Below are positions 25,052 to 32,816 of a DNA stretch of 32,816 nucleotides, in pieces. Position numbers and translations under genes: made by a program. Source of the DNA: Bacillus zhangzhouensis (GTDB lineage: Bacteria; Bacillota; Bacilli; Bacillales; Bacillaceae); the NCBI RefSeq assembly GCF_000715205.1, contig NZ_JOTP01000031.1, positions 1 through 32,816 on the forward strand, written 5' to 3'. The notes beneath the pieces are model-generated. The model saw only the letters and a program-made list of their open reading frames with translations. It was not told the origin of the DNA and did not search any database. Every line of letters starts with the position of its first letter. Positions within the stretch are counted from its first letter, which is position 1.

Positions 25052-25924
25052 GTGAGCACACTGATCACATTCCAATACAAAGTATTTCTAACAGTCGTCG
25101 AATGCGGCAGTTTTACAAAAGCCGGGGAGAAACTTGGGCTGACGCAGTCTGGGGTGAGTCATAATATTGCGAAGCTTGAGTCGGAATTAGGGATTGTGCT
25201 GCTTCGGCGTAATCGAAACGGGCTGTCGTTAACGGACGCAGGTGAGCGGGTGATGCCGCATATTCGGCAAATCATGCATCATGCGGCATTGCTTGAGCAA
25301 GAGGCGGCGTTGATTCAAGGGTTGGAAGTGGGGAGTATCAAGGTCGGGACGTTCTCCAGTTTTTCTTCAAAAGTGCTTCCGCAACTGATTCATCGTTTTA
25401 CAGAAAGCTATCCCAATATCCAATTGGAGTTATATGAAGGCGGTTATGAGGAGATTGAGGAGTGGATTGCTTCTGGCACGGTTGATGTCGGTTTTTTAAC
25501 GCAGCCATCAAGAGAATTTGAAACCGTTCCACTTTTCCAAGATGAATTGGTGGTGCTCATGCAAGAGAATCATCGCTTCCATACGAAGAAAATGATAGAA
25601 GTTGACTCGTTACATGATGAATCATTCATTATGCCAAAAGCGGGCTGTGACCAACTCATCAAGAAATTATTAAAAGAAAGAGGCGTGAAGCCTCATGTTG
25701 TGTTTGAGATTGGAGACAACAATACGCTCATTTCTATGGTTCAAGAAGGGCTCGGAGTGACCATCATTCCGACATTGATTTTGCCGCCACAAATTCCTCA
25801 TACGAAAGTCATTCCACTTGAGACGACGGTATATCGTGAGATCAATATGGCGTTCAAATCTTTCAAAGCAGCATCCCCATCGACCAAGAAATGGATCGAA
25901 GCGGTCAAAGATCATCTTAAGTAG
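25052..25924 (+). CDS. LysR-family transcriptional regulator
   Basis: 290-residue LysR-type regulator. The N-terminal winged helix-turn-helix (about 4-65) reads YKVFLTVVECGSFTKAGEKLGLTQSGVSHNIAKLE, given as a span, with the typical SFTKAG and SQSGVS-like helix. The effector-binding domain (about 90-290) contains GSIKVGTFSSFSSKVLPQLI and ends after PSTKKWIEAV. The start codon is uncertain: GTG 25052 gives the usual family length but overlaps the best ribosome-like sequence GAGGTGAG (25049-25056). Its target is unknown; LysR regulators often control a neighbour, here the convergent PhzF-like gene, but no operator can be named. Confidence 0.88.
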   Translation: MSTLITFQYKVFLTVVECGSFTKAGEKLGLTQSGVSHNIAKLESELGIVLLRRNRNGLSLTDAGERVMPHIRQIMHHAALLEQEAALIQGLEVGSIKVGTFSSFSSKVLPQLIHRFTESYPNIQLELYEGGYEEIEEWIASGTVDVGFLTQPSREFETVPLFQDELVVLMQENHRFHTKKMIEVDSLHDESFIMPKAGCDQLIKKLLKERGVKPHVVFEIGDNNTLISMVQEGLGVTIIPTLILPPQIPHTKVIPLETTVYREINMAFKSFKAASPSTKKWIEAVKDHLK

Positions 25925-25925
25925 A

Positions 25926-25962
25926 ATCAGCTTGAACGAGATGTCTCCCATTCAAGCTGATT
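25926..25962. terminator. Hairpin between convergent LysR and phzF-like genes
   Basis: A perfect 12-pair stem AATCAGCTTGAA/TTCAAGCTGATT surrounds a loop of about 13 bases. The T-run on the right is interrupted (GGTTTAT), so this is a moderate terminator, probably serving both genes. Confidence 0.65.
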
Positions 25963-25965
25963 GGT

Positions 25966-26862
25966 TTATAGGGTTAATACGCCGCGAATGGTGATGACAG
26001 CTGCACCTGCGACTTTGATCACCGGCTTTGAGTCATTCGGAATGACTGTGATACGAAGCATGCCAGGTCTGCCGATCGCATCACCTTGGGCAATGCTCAA
26101 GTGAGTGGTTTCCTGCTGAGAAATGATACCTTCCAAATAGAGAAATCCAGCTAATGCCCCGTTTGCTGCCCCCGTCACAGGATCCTCGGGTATCCCAATC
26201 CCAGGTGCAAAATCCCTCGTATAAAGATCACATTCTTTTGAGGTGTGAAACGTATAAAGGTGGGTCGTCGTGATATCATGCTCTTTATTCATTCTCCCTA
26301 AAGCCGCTAAGTTTGGGGTGGCTTGATCAATGTCCTGTTGATGCTTCATCGGAACAAGAAGATGCCAGTTTCCGGTGTTTGCTAATTTGATAGGATAGGA
26401 TGGATCAATCCGGTCACTGCTTATACCGAGCATGTCACTAAGCTCTTCAACATCAATGGCAAAATCCCGTGTCTTCGGGGTTACCTGCGTCATTTCCACA
26501 TCAACGACCTTGCCATTTTCCTCGTGCCATACAACGGGAACATTCCCGATCTTTGTTTTTAACACGACCCCTGTTTTCTCTTTTGCCAGCCCAAGCTCTG
26601 TCGCCAAAAGCCAAGTTAATCCAACAGTCGCATGCCCGCAGAAATTGACCTCTTCCGTCGGTGTGAAGTATTTGACCCGATAATCGGCTTTCTTATCATG
26701 TGCTGGCAGCAAGAAGACAGATTCGGGTAAATTCAATTCTTTGGCGATATTCTGCATGTCATCCTCCGTTAACCATTCCCCATCCAACACCACCCCAGCG
26801 GCATTTCCTCCAAATTTCTCAGTTGTAAACGCATCGACATGATACACTCTGATGTCTCTCAT
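25966..26862 (-). CDS. PhzF-family isomerase-like protein
   Basis: 298-residue PhzF-family protein, a diaminopimelate epimerase-like fold. Visible hallmarks are VDAFTTEKFGGNAAGVV (9-25), the catalytic glutamate E47 in LNLPESVFL, NFCGHATVG (73-81) and DPVTGAANGALAG in the second half. Family members isomerise or epimerise small substrates; the one here is unknown and there are no phenazine genes nearby. I chose ATG 26862 (MRDIRVYHVDAF) with GGAGGG eight bases upstream, over an in-frame ATG 39 bases further up that would precede the ribosome site. Convergent with the LysR gene. Confidence 0.9.
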   Translation of the reverse strand: MRDIRVYHVDAFTTEKFGGNAAGVVLDGEWLTEDDMQNIAKELNLPESVFLLPAHDKKADYRVKYFTPTEEVNFCGHATVGLTWLLATELGLAKEKTGVVLKTKIGNVPVVWHEENGKVVDVEMTQVTPKTRDFAIDVEELSDMLGISSDRIDPSYPIKLANTGNWHLLVPMKHQQDIDQATPNLAALGRMNKEHDITTTHLYTFHTSKECDLYTRDFAPGIGIPEDPVTGAANGALAGFLYLEGIISQQETTHLSIAQGDAIGRPGMLRITVIPNDSKPVIKVAGAAVITIRGVLTL

Positions 26863-26896
26863 ATAAGGAACCCTCCTATACAATCTTGTTACGTTT

Positions 26897-26925
26897 ATCA
26901 TAAGTTTGATTGATGCATTCGTAAA
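26897..26925 (-). promoter_or_regulatory. Promoter of the phzF-like gene
   Basis: On the minus strand TTTACG (complement of 26920-26925) and TATGAT (complement of 26897-26902) are 17 bases apart. Transcription would start near 26890, about 28 bases before the ATG. Confidence 0.6.
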
Positions 26926-27031
26926 ATGAATCTTTTTGATGTTTTAAATCGGAAGTATTCATGTAAGAGAGGGAGATACACTGTACCTATTAAATTAGTT
27001 TTTAGTAAGTCTTTAGTCATATGAATAATTC

Positions 27032-27060
27032 TTGTGTCTATATTAGAAGAAATGTATAAT
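27032..27060 (+). promoter_or_regulatory. Promoter of the secreted repeat protein gene
   Basis: TTGTGT (27032-27037) and TATAAT (27055-27060) have a 17-base spacer, 44 bases before the ATG. Confidence 0.7.
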
Positions 27061-27103
27061 ATTTGTATATAAAAACATTAATAGGAAAAGTGAGGATATA
27101 TCT

Positions 27104-29293
27104 ATGAAAATGGTCCTGAAATTAGTAGCTTCTATTCTATGTGTGATGATGTTGAGTTTCCATATACAAGAAAGGGTAAGTGCCACAGAGGGTGGAACGA
27201 AAACAACGGTTGATCGTTATCAATATGGTGATAATTATCTGACAGGTAAAACAACGCCAAACGCAATCGTTGCATTCGCAGATTGGGGTGTTCCGAATAA
27301 CTGGAAATCTAAATATATGCACTACGCAAAAGCAGATAGTAACGGAAACTTTAAGTTGTTTTCTTTGAACTTTAGTTCAGGACAAACGTTGGAGTTAGAT
27401 ACTTATGACCAAAATGGGACAAAGCTTTCTTCAAATAAAGTGTATGTTTTCAAGGAATCGTTTACCTCATTAGATCCGATATATGATACCTCTCAGGAGT
27501 TAACTGGAAAAACAGTGAAGAACACAAAAGTAGAGGTCATGAAAGATGGCAAAGTGATTGCCTCAGGCACATTCAATGATGCCATTCATTTAAAGCTGCC
27601 TGCCCTAACTGCAGGTACATTCCTAACAGTGAAAATGACGACTGGCAGCAATATCGACGTTTACAAAAAAATTGTGAACCCTAAGAAAATCTCACTTATT
27701 CCTACGACAAAATGGTCTAAATCCGTGAAAGGCCAAACGGGAATTCCTTATGCAAAGATCGTCTTTAAAAATCAAAAATCAAGTGAAGTCCTTCAATCGA
27801 TGACTGCAGATGGTGATGGCAACTTTGAATTGAGTGTAGACAAAAACAAAATACAAACATTAGATCAAAGTAAATTTCAAGTGATGGAACCCTCTTATGA
27901 TAATGCTTTGCATGAGACCACCTTCCGAATTAGATCAACAGCTCCGACTATTGATCCATTCACTCAGCTTTCAACTTCAGTGAGCGGGACCGCAACTCCT
28001 GAAAGTAGGATTCATATTTTAGATGGAGAAGGCAAAATCATTGGGGAAGGTCAAGCAGACTCTAATGGCGTCTATGATGTTCCTGTTTCAAAGTTAATCG
28101 GTGGTGACTTAATTACAGTCAAGTCGTTCATGGCTGATAATCCGAGTGAAACGGATCAATCTCAGGAAGATGTACAGAAAGTTTTTGTGGAAGAAATCGA
28201 TGATTCAAGTGATACCATTAATGGCATGAGTACGTTTGGTAATCAAGCTGTTGTAGAGGTGCAATCTGATTCAGCGAATAACACAATAAAAGCAATGTCG
28301 AAACTCAGCGCTAGCACAACGAAAAAGAAATTTGGACCATTCAACATTACGCCGGGCAAAGATTTTAAATTGAAAACGGGAAAATTACAACAAGGATCTA
28401 AAGTAACAATCACGTTGCAAAGTGGAAAGAGAAAGGTCGCCTTGCCAGCCTTCACCGTCAAAAAAGTCGTCACATCTCCACTTGCAGCATCTCAAGTAAA
28501 GGTGGCGAACAATAAAGGGAAAAATGATACGGTGACGATAAAAGGAATCAAAAAACAATCGGTCATCAAAGTCTTTAAACAATCTTCTGGCGGTAAAGTG
28601 ATTGCTCAGCAGACTGCATCTAGCTCGAACATGACGATTTCCTTGAAGCAACTGGGTCAAACAAGTGGAACGCTTTATATCAGTATGAAAGAGTCTGGTT
28701 TAAAAGAGGGAAATCGAGTACCAATTCGTTATCAGGGTGAGAAATCAGATGCTTTAAAAACGAACCAAGTCAACATCAACAATCTTAAAAATAAAAATGA
28801 CGTTATTACAGTGAGTAAGATGAAGAAAAAAGATGTGATCAAAGTCTACTCAACAAGCGGAAAATTACTAGCCACATCAAAACCGTCTAACAGTTCGTCC
28901 ATCAAATTGTACGTCAAACAAGTAGGAACTAAGAGCGGTAAAGTGTATGTCACGCGTAGCAGCGATAAGATGCTGGAAAGCGGAAAGCAAGCCATTTCTT
29001 TTAAAGGCGAGCCATCTGCTGCATTAAAAAGCAATCAAATCAACATCGTGAACAACAAGAAGAAAAAAGATGTGATCACTGTCAGTAAATTAACGAAGCA
29101 GGATGTTATCAAAATCTATCAACCTTCAGGAAAGCTTATTGGAAAATCAACAGCTTCTAAAGGCAAGGTTGTGAAAGTTACTTTCAAACAACTAGGTGCC
29201 AAGGGAGGAAAACTCTATTTCACCGTCACTGGAAAAGGCATGTCAGAAAGTAGTAGTAAGACGGTAAAGGTGTTTAAGGCTGAAAGAAAATAA
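27104..29293 (+). CDS. Large secreted repeat protein with Ig-like modules
   Basis: 729-residue protein with an N-terminal signal peptide (MKMVLKLVASILCVMMLSF, cleavage probably near SAT-E at about 27). The first half has several Ig-like modules of bacterial Big type, each with a G-T/K-T-x-P-x-A turn (YLTGKTTPNAIV, ELTGKTVKNTKV, VSGTATPESRI followed by ADSNGVYDV). The C-terminal part is three tandem repeats of about 90 residues, beginning at Q464, Q555 and Q645 with QVKVANNKG, QVNINNLKN and QINIVNNKK. Each contains a VIKV(F/Y) strand, a lysine-rich stretch and LKQLG-like text. There is no LPXTG or SLH signal, so the very basic C-terminus may bind the wall or polymers. GAGG precedes ATG 27104. 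Possible adhesin or matrix role; inferred. Confidence 0.8.
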   Translation: MKMVLKLVASILCVMMLSFHIQERVSATEGGTKTTVDRYQYGDNYLTGKTTPNAIVAFADWGVPNNWKSKYMHYAKADSNGNFKLFSLNFSSGQTLELDTYDQNGTKLSSNKVYVFKESFTSLDPIYDTSQELTGKTVKNTKVEVMKDGKVIASGTFNDAIHLKLPALTAGTFLTVKMTTGSNIDVYKKIVNPKKISLIPTTKWSKSVKGQTGIPYAKIVFKNQKSSEVLQSMTADGDGNFELSVDKNKIQTLDQSKFQVMEPSYDNALHETTFRIRSTAPTIDPFTQLSTSVSGTATPESRIHILDGEGKIIGEGQADSNGVYDVPVSKLIGGDLITVKSFMADNPSETDQSQEDVQKVFVEEIDDSSDTINGMSTFGNQAVVEVQSDSANNTIKAMSKLSASTTKKKFGPFNITPGKDFKLKTGKLQQGSKVTITLQSGKRKVALPAFTVKKVVTSPLAASQVKVANNKGKNDTVTIKGIKKQSVIKVFKQSSGGKVIAQQTASSSNMTISLKQLGQTSGTLYISMKESGLKEGNRVPIRYQGEKSDALKTNQVNINNLKNKNDVITVSKMKKKDVIKVYSTSGKLLATSKPSNSSSIKLYVKQVGTKSGKVYVTRSSDKMLESGKQAISFKGEPSAALKSNQINIVNNKKKKDVITVSKLTKQDVIKIYQPSGKLIGKSTASKGKVVKVTFKQLGAKGGKLYFTVTGKGMSESSSKTVKVFKAERK

Positions 29294-29299
29294 TGTTTC

Positions 29300-29336
29300 A
29301 TAAAAAGGTAGGTTCGAAGTGAACTTACCTTTTTAT
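29300..29336 (+). terminator. Terminator after the secreted repeat protein gene
   Basis: ATAAAAAGGTAGGTTC (29300-29315) pairs with GAACTTACCTTTTTAT around a five-base loop, with one G-T pair, and ends in a T-run. Confidence 0.9.
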
Positions 29337-29366
29337 AGTATTCCGAGATTAGAAAGCGAGGGATGC

Positions 29367-29579
29367 ATGATAGCTATAGGCGGATTCATCAATATCGGAA
29401 TCGTTTTTTATGAGGCCATTCATTTACCAAATACTTTTCGCCAATTGTCTGATTATCTAGCTCAAAAAGACATGTCTATTACCAAAGTAAAGTTTAGTCA
29501 GGACCCTGACGGCGAAACGTGGATTGAACACAGTGTAAAAGAGAATATCATCAAAGACGATGACTTTTCAGGCTATTAA
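29367..29579 (+). CDS. Small hypothetical protein
   Basis: 70-residue protein starting MIAIGGFINIGIVFYEAIHL and ending with the acidic DDDFSGY. I do not recognise a family. I prefer ATG 29367, preceded by GAGGG (29358-29362, close), over GTG 29319, because the latter lies inside the terminator hairpin of the upstream gene. The next gene starts 12 bases after the stop, so the two probably form a small operon. No promoter is clear. Small acidic pairs near toxin-like loci are often immunity proteins, but nothing here proves that. Confidence 0.55.
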   Translation: MIAIGGFINIGIVFYEAIHLPNTFRQLSDYLAQKDMSITKVKFSQDPDGETWIEHSVKENIIKDDDFSGY

Positions 29580-29591
29580 ACGGAGTTTGAA

Positions 29592-29969
29592 TTGTCAGGC
29601 TTAAGCTCAAAGCTAAAAGAAATGACCATCAACATACAAAAAGAAACAGGTTATGTAGGGTTCGTTCTCTGTTTAAAGTGGGGAGAGGTTTTTTCTCATG
29701 ATGTCGTTCATCTTCAACAGGACATCGTACGGTGTGTTGTGGAACTTTATCATACGCTTCCGTTTGAGTATGCGTTCATTGGACATGAAATTGAAGTCGA
29801 GATTCGTCCAGATGAGTTTGAAAAATGTCTACAAAAACATCATGCTTTTCCAGTTGGTTTAATTGGCAAAGGAGATTACATAGACATTTATTATGGCGAT
29901 GTGGCAATTGATGGCCTTTCTCTTCAAAAAAGAGGGAAGGAATGTTTAAAGATTGAAAGGGAACAGTAA
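29592..29969 (+). CDS. Small hypothetical protein
   Basis: 125-residue soluble protein of unrecognised family, with hydrophobic strands (GYVGFVLCLKWG, FEYAFIGHEIEVEI, FPVGLIGKGDYIDIYYGDVAID) and a charged C-terminus. The start is TTG 29592 with CGGAG eight bases upstream; an internal ATG 30 bases further lacks a ribosome site. It follows the preceding small gene by 12 bases. Together they form a two-gene cassette between the secreted repeat protein and yydK. A terminator shared with yydK follows directly. Confidence 0.6.
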   Translation: MSGLSSKLKEMTINIQKETGYVGFVLCLKWGEVFSHDVVHLQQDIVRCVVELYHTLPFEYAFIGHEIEVEIRPDEFEKCLQKHHAFPVGLIGKGDYIDIYYGDVAIDGLSLQKRGKECLKIEREQ

Positions 29970-30002
29970 AAAAGCCTCCTGAATATAACAGGGGGCTTTT
30001 TC
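29968..30002. terminator. Bidirectional terminator between the small genes and yydK
   Basis: AAAAAAGCCTCCTG pairs with CAGGGGGCTTTTT, with one G-T pair and a loop of about seven bases. A- and T-runs on the two sides suit both strands. Confidence 0.88.
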
Positions 30003-30008
30003 CATCCA

Positions 30009-30719
30009 TCACCCATAATAATTATTCGCTTGAATAAAAAATTGGGATTGCATGTAGTTATACGTGATTTTCGAGAAGTCGAAGGGCTGACCGTTTGTGA
30101 GATGAAAGACGGTCTCGACGCGGAGGGCGGGATCGTCTTGTTTGAGGCCTAGGTGCTTCGCTTCGGTTTCGCTCAGTTTGCCTACTTGCATGTACATGTC
30201 AGAAAAGCCAACTTTGAGTCCAAGGCCTTCGCTAATGAATTTAAAAACGGAATCGGCGGCGATTTCTGTGTTGAGATAGGGAATGATGGTTTTCCGGTAA
30301 TAGGATTCTTCTAAACACAACGTTTGTCCATTAATGTAACGAATGCGTTTGAGGTAGAAAACATCCTCTTCTTGTTCAATGTTCAAATTAAGCGCAGCTT
30401 CTTCTGTTGGTTTGACGGTGTCTAATGTTAAAACCTCTGATGTTAGTTGAAATTCCTCTAAATCTTTTTTAAACCCTTGGTTGGATAAAAGGCTGATGTA
30501 GCCCTTGCGTCGGTGTCTTCTGACAAAGATGCCGCTGCCCCTCACCTGATAGACAATTCCTTTTTTTTCGAGTAAGTCTAATGATTTGATAATGGTACTT
30601 TTGCTCACCGCAAATTGGCTCATGAGTGTCTCGAGTACAGGGAGTTTGTCCCCTTGCTGCAGTTCATGGGTGACAATATATTTTTCAATATCGCTCGCAA
30701 TTTGTTGATACTTTAACAT
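30009..30719 (-). CDS. yydK: GntR/HutC-family regulator YydK
   Basis: 236-residue GntR-type repressor, matching B. subtilis YydK in length. The N-terminal winged helix (about 1-68) reads YQQIASDIEKYIV, GDKLPVLETLMSQFAVSKST and ends in VRGSGIFV. The C-terminal UTRA ligand-binding domain (about 90-230) has FYLKRIRYINGQTLCLEESYY. UTRA regulators bind sugar phosphates. Divergent position next to bglA suggests it represses bglA and is released by a phosphorylated beta-glucoside. On the minus strand an extended -10 TGCTATAAT (complement of 30757-30765) lies about 40 bases ahead of the ATG. Confidence 0.9.
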   Translation of the reverse strand: MLKYQQIASDIEKYIVTHELQQGDKLPVLETLMSQFAVSKSTIIKSLDLLEKKGIVYQVRGSGIFVRRHRRKGYISLLSNQGFKKDLEEFQLTSEVLTLDTVKPTEEAALNLNIEQEEDVFYLKRIRYINGQTLCLEESYYRKTIIPYLNTEIAADSVFKFISEGLGLKVGFSDMYMQVGKLSETEAKHLGLKQDDPALRVETVFHLTNGQPFDFSKITYNYMQSQFFIQANNYYG

Positions 30720-30809
30720 AGCTATTCCTCTTTGTTTTCACGATTTATTGTCTTTGATTATAGCACATACCGATTTTTCTTTGATATGTTAAATGAAATT
30801 ATATATGTA

Positions 30810-30844
30810 TTGATAAATTGTTCCGGTATAATTATAATGTACAT
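30810..30844 (+). promoter_or_regulatory. bglA promoter and possible YydK operator
   Basis: TTGATA (30810-30815) and TATAAT (30833-30838) are 17 bases apart, a strong sigma-A promoter. The eight-base palindrome ATGTACAT (30837-30844) overlaps the end of the -10 box and could be part of a GntR-type operator. No clear catabolite (cre) site was found between here and the gene. Confidence 0.7.
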
Positions 30845-30905
30845 ATACTAGTAGTGATACAGTCAATGGACGTCATGATAACAATTGTGAAATAGGAGGG
30901 AATAG

Positions 30906-32345
<1,440 letters not shown>

Positions 32346-32360
32346 TAAAGGAAAATGCAG

Positions 32361-32398
32361 ACCCGGATGAGTGTGGTATACGCTTGTTCGGGTTTTTG
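32361..32398 (+). terminator. Terminator after bglA
   Basis: CCCGGATGAG pairs with CTTGTTCGGG (ten pairs, several G-T) and is followed by TTTTTG. Confidence 0.8.
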
Positions 32399-32632
32399 TT
32401 GCCTGCGTTTTAAAGCCGCCTGAATGCAAAGAAAAAATAGGGCGATGCATTGGATTGAAGAAGATATTGATGTTGAAAGATAATTGAAGAAGAATCCAAA
32501 GGCTGGCTTATTTAACATACATAAATTCATTAGTCCCTAATTAATTCAGTAAAAAAGAGAGTCCATTTTTCATGTCAATTAGCCTATTTTTCAATTTTGA
32601 GGGTCACGATAAAATAGACTTTATGATCAATA
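32399..32632. other. Gap between bglA and the LXG fragment
   Basis: No intact gene. A short frame near 32446 reads MHWIEEDIDVER, then a stop, then LKKNPKAGLFNIHKFISP in the same frame. This could be a decayed gene or chance. Confidence 0.35.
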
Positions 32633-32816
32633 ATGGATGGGACATTGGATGATACGAGCTTTGACGGCGATACCTTTATAGAGGAACACTTTTTAGACAA
32701 CGCAGTCCATATGGGCATCAAAAACGCGAAAAGCATTGTGAAGGATCAAAAAAAGGCACTAAAAACCATTTTTCAAGACATTGATGACCTCATTTCTCTA
32801 TTGTTTTTTGATAGAC
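32633..32816 (+). pseudogene. 5'-truncated LXG-type (type VII) toxin fragment, cut by the window edge
   Basis: Open to the right edge, 61 codons. The text FDGDTFIEEHFLDN, then IKNAKSIVKDQKKALKTIF and QDIDDLISL, resembles the second half of LXG delivery domains of type VII-secreted toxins (the FI-x-F-L, long helix, then DI-x-D-L/I-x-L part). The first half of an LXG domain, with the L-x-G motif, is missing. The ATG at 32633 has no ribosome site and is preceded by an in-frame stop. I read it as a remnant, perhaps an orphan cassette of a neighbouring LXG locus. Resemblance is from memory. Confidence 0.45.

Noticed and set aside
29319..29366. Longer GTG-started version of the small gene at 29367
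   Set aside because: The GTG lies within the terminator hairpin of the preceding gene.
30845..30905. CcpA cre site before bglA
   Set aside because: No stretch fits the TGNNANCGNTNNCA-type consensus; the GACGTC palindrome near 30870 differs at key positions.

Overview
The window looks like a chromosomal segment of a Bacillus of the pumilus/safensis/altitudinis type. I base this on gene order (tRNA-Asp, tRNA-Phe, walRKHIJ, htrC, yycN, then the CxxH/CxxC gene and rlmH, and at the far end yydK and bglA), on protein lengths close to those of B. subtilis, and on Bacillus-like ribosome sites and A+T-rich terminators. This part of Bacillus chromosomes lies near oriC. Two non-coding signals fit that: a perfect parS (Spo0J/ParB) site at 10172-10187 and a cluster of DnaA boxes at 14255-14576. 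The species name is inferred; no search was run.

Left part (1-15105), core genome. Two tRNA genes and a terminator come first. Then comes the essential cell-wall two-component operon walR-walK-walH-walI-walJ, with overlapping genes, and the membrane-anchored HtrA protease htrC. yycN (GNAT) converges on a two-gene ABC-2 transporter on the minus strand. A long leader with a T-box riboswitch, probably methionine-specific, precedes an operon of a SAM hydrolase-like protein (DUF62) and an ECF transporter (S, duplicated A and T components). This suggests methionine/SAM-linked salvage or uptake. The CxxH/CxxC gene and rlmH close the block.

Middle part (15106-about 19000), A+T-rich accessory DNA at the 3' end of rlmH, the position SCC elements use in staphylococci. 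It holds an FRG-domain protein and a DUF262 protein in a tight two-gene operon on its own promoter. This pair is bounded by a short imperfect direct repeat of the rlmH 3' end (15085-15098 and 17095-17108). It is followed by a separately transcribed HEPN-like/triple zinc-ribbon protein and gene remnants. This is the best candidate for a little-described defence or conflict module.

Right part (19000-32816), mixed. It contains an MBL-fold hydrolase, two tandem paralogous small proteins (one with an apparent frame change at a homopolymer) and a LURP-one/YxjI-like protein. A 993-residue SF1 helicase/ATPase follows, with a perfect 7-2-7 inverted repeat over its start of transcription, and then a decayed stretch. 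Next are a LysR regulator, a PhzF-family protein, a 729-residue secreted repeat protein, two small unknown genes, the GntR regulator yydK, and the 6-phospho-beta-glucosidase gene bglA. The window ends in what looks like a 5'-truncated LXG (type VII toxin) reading frame.
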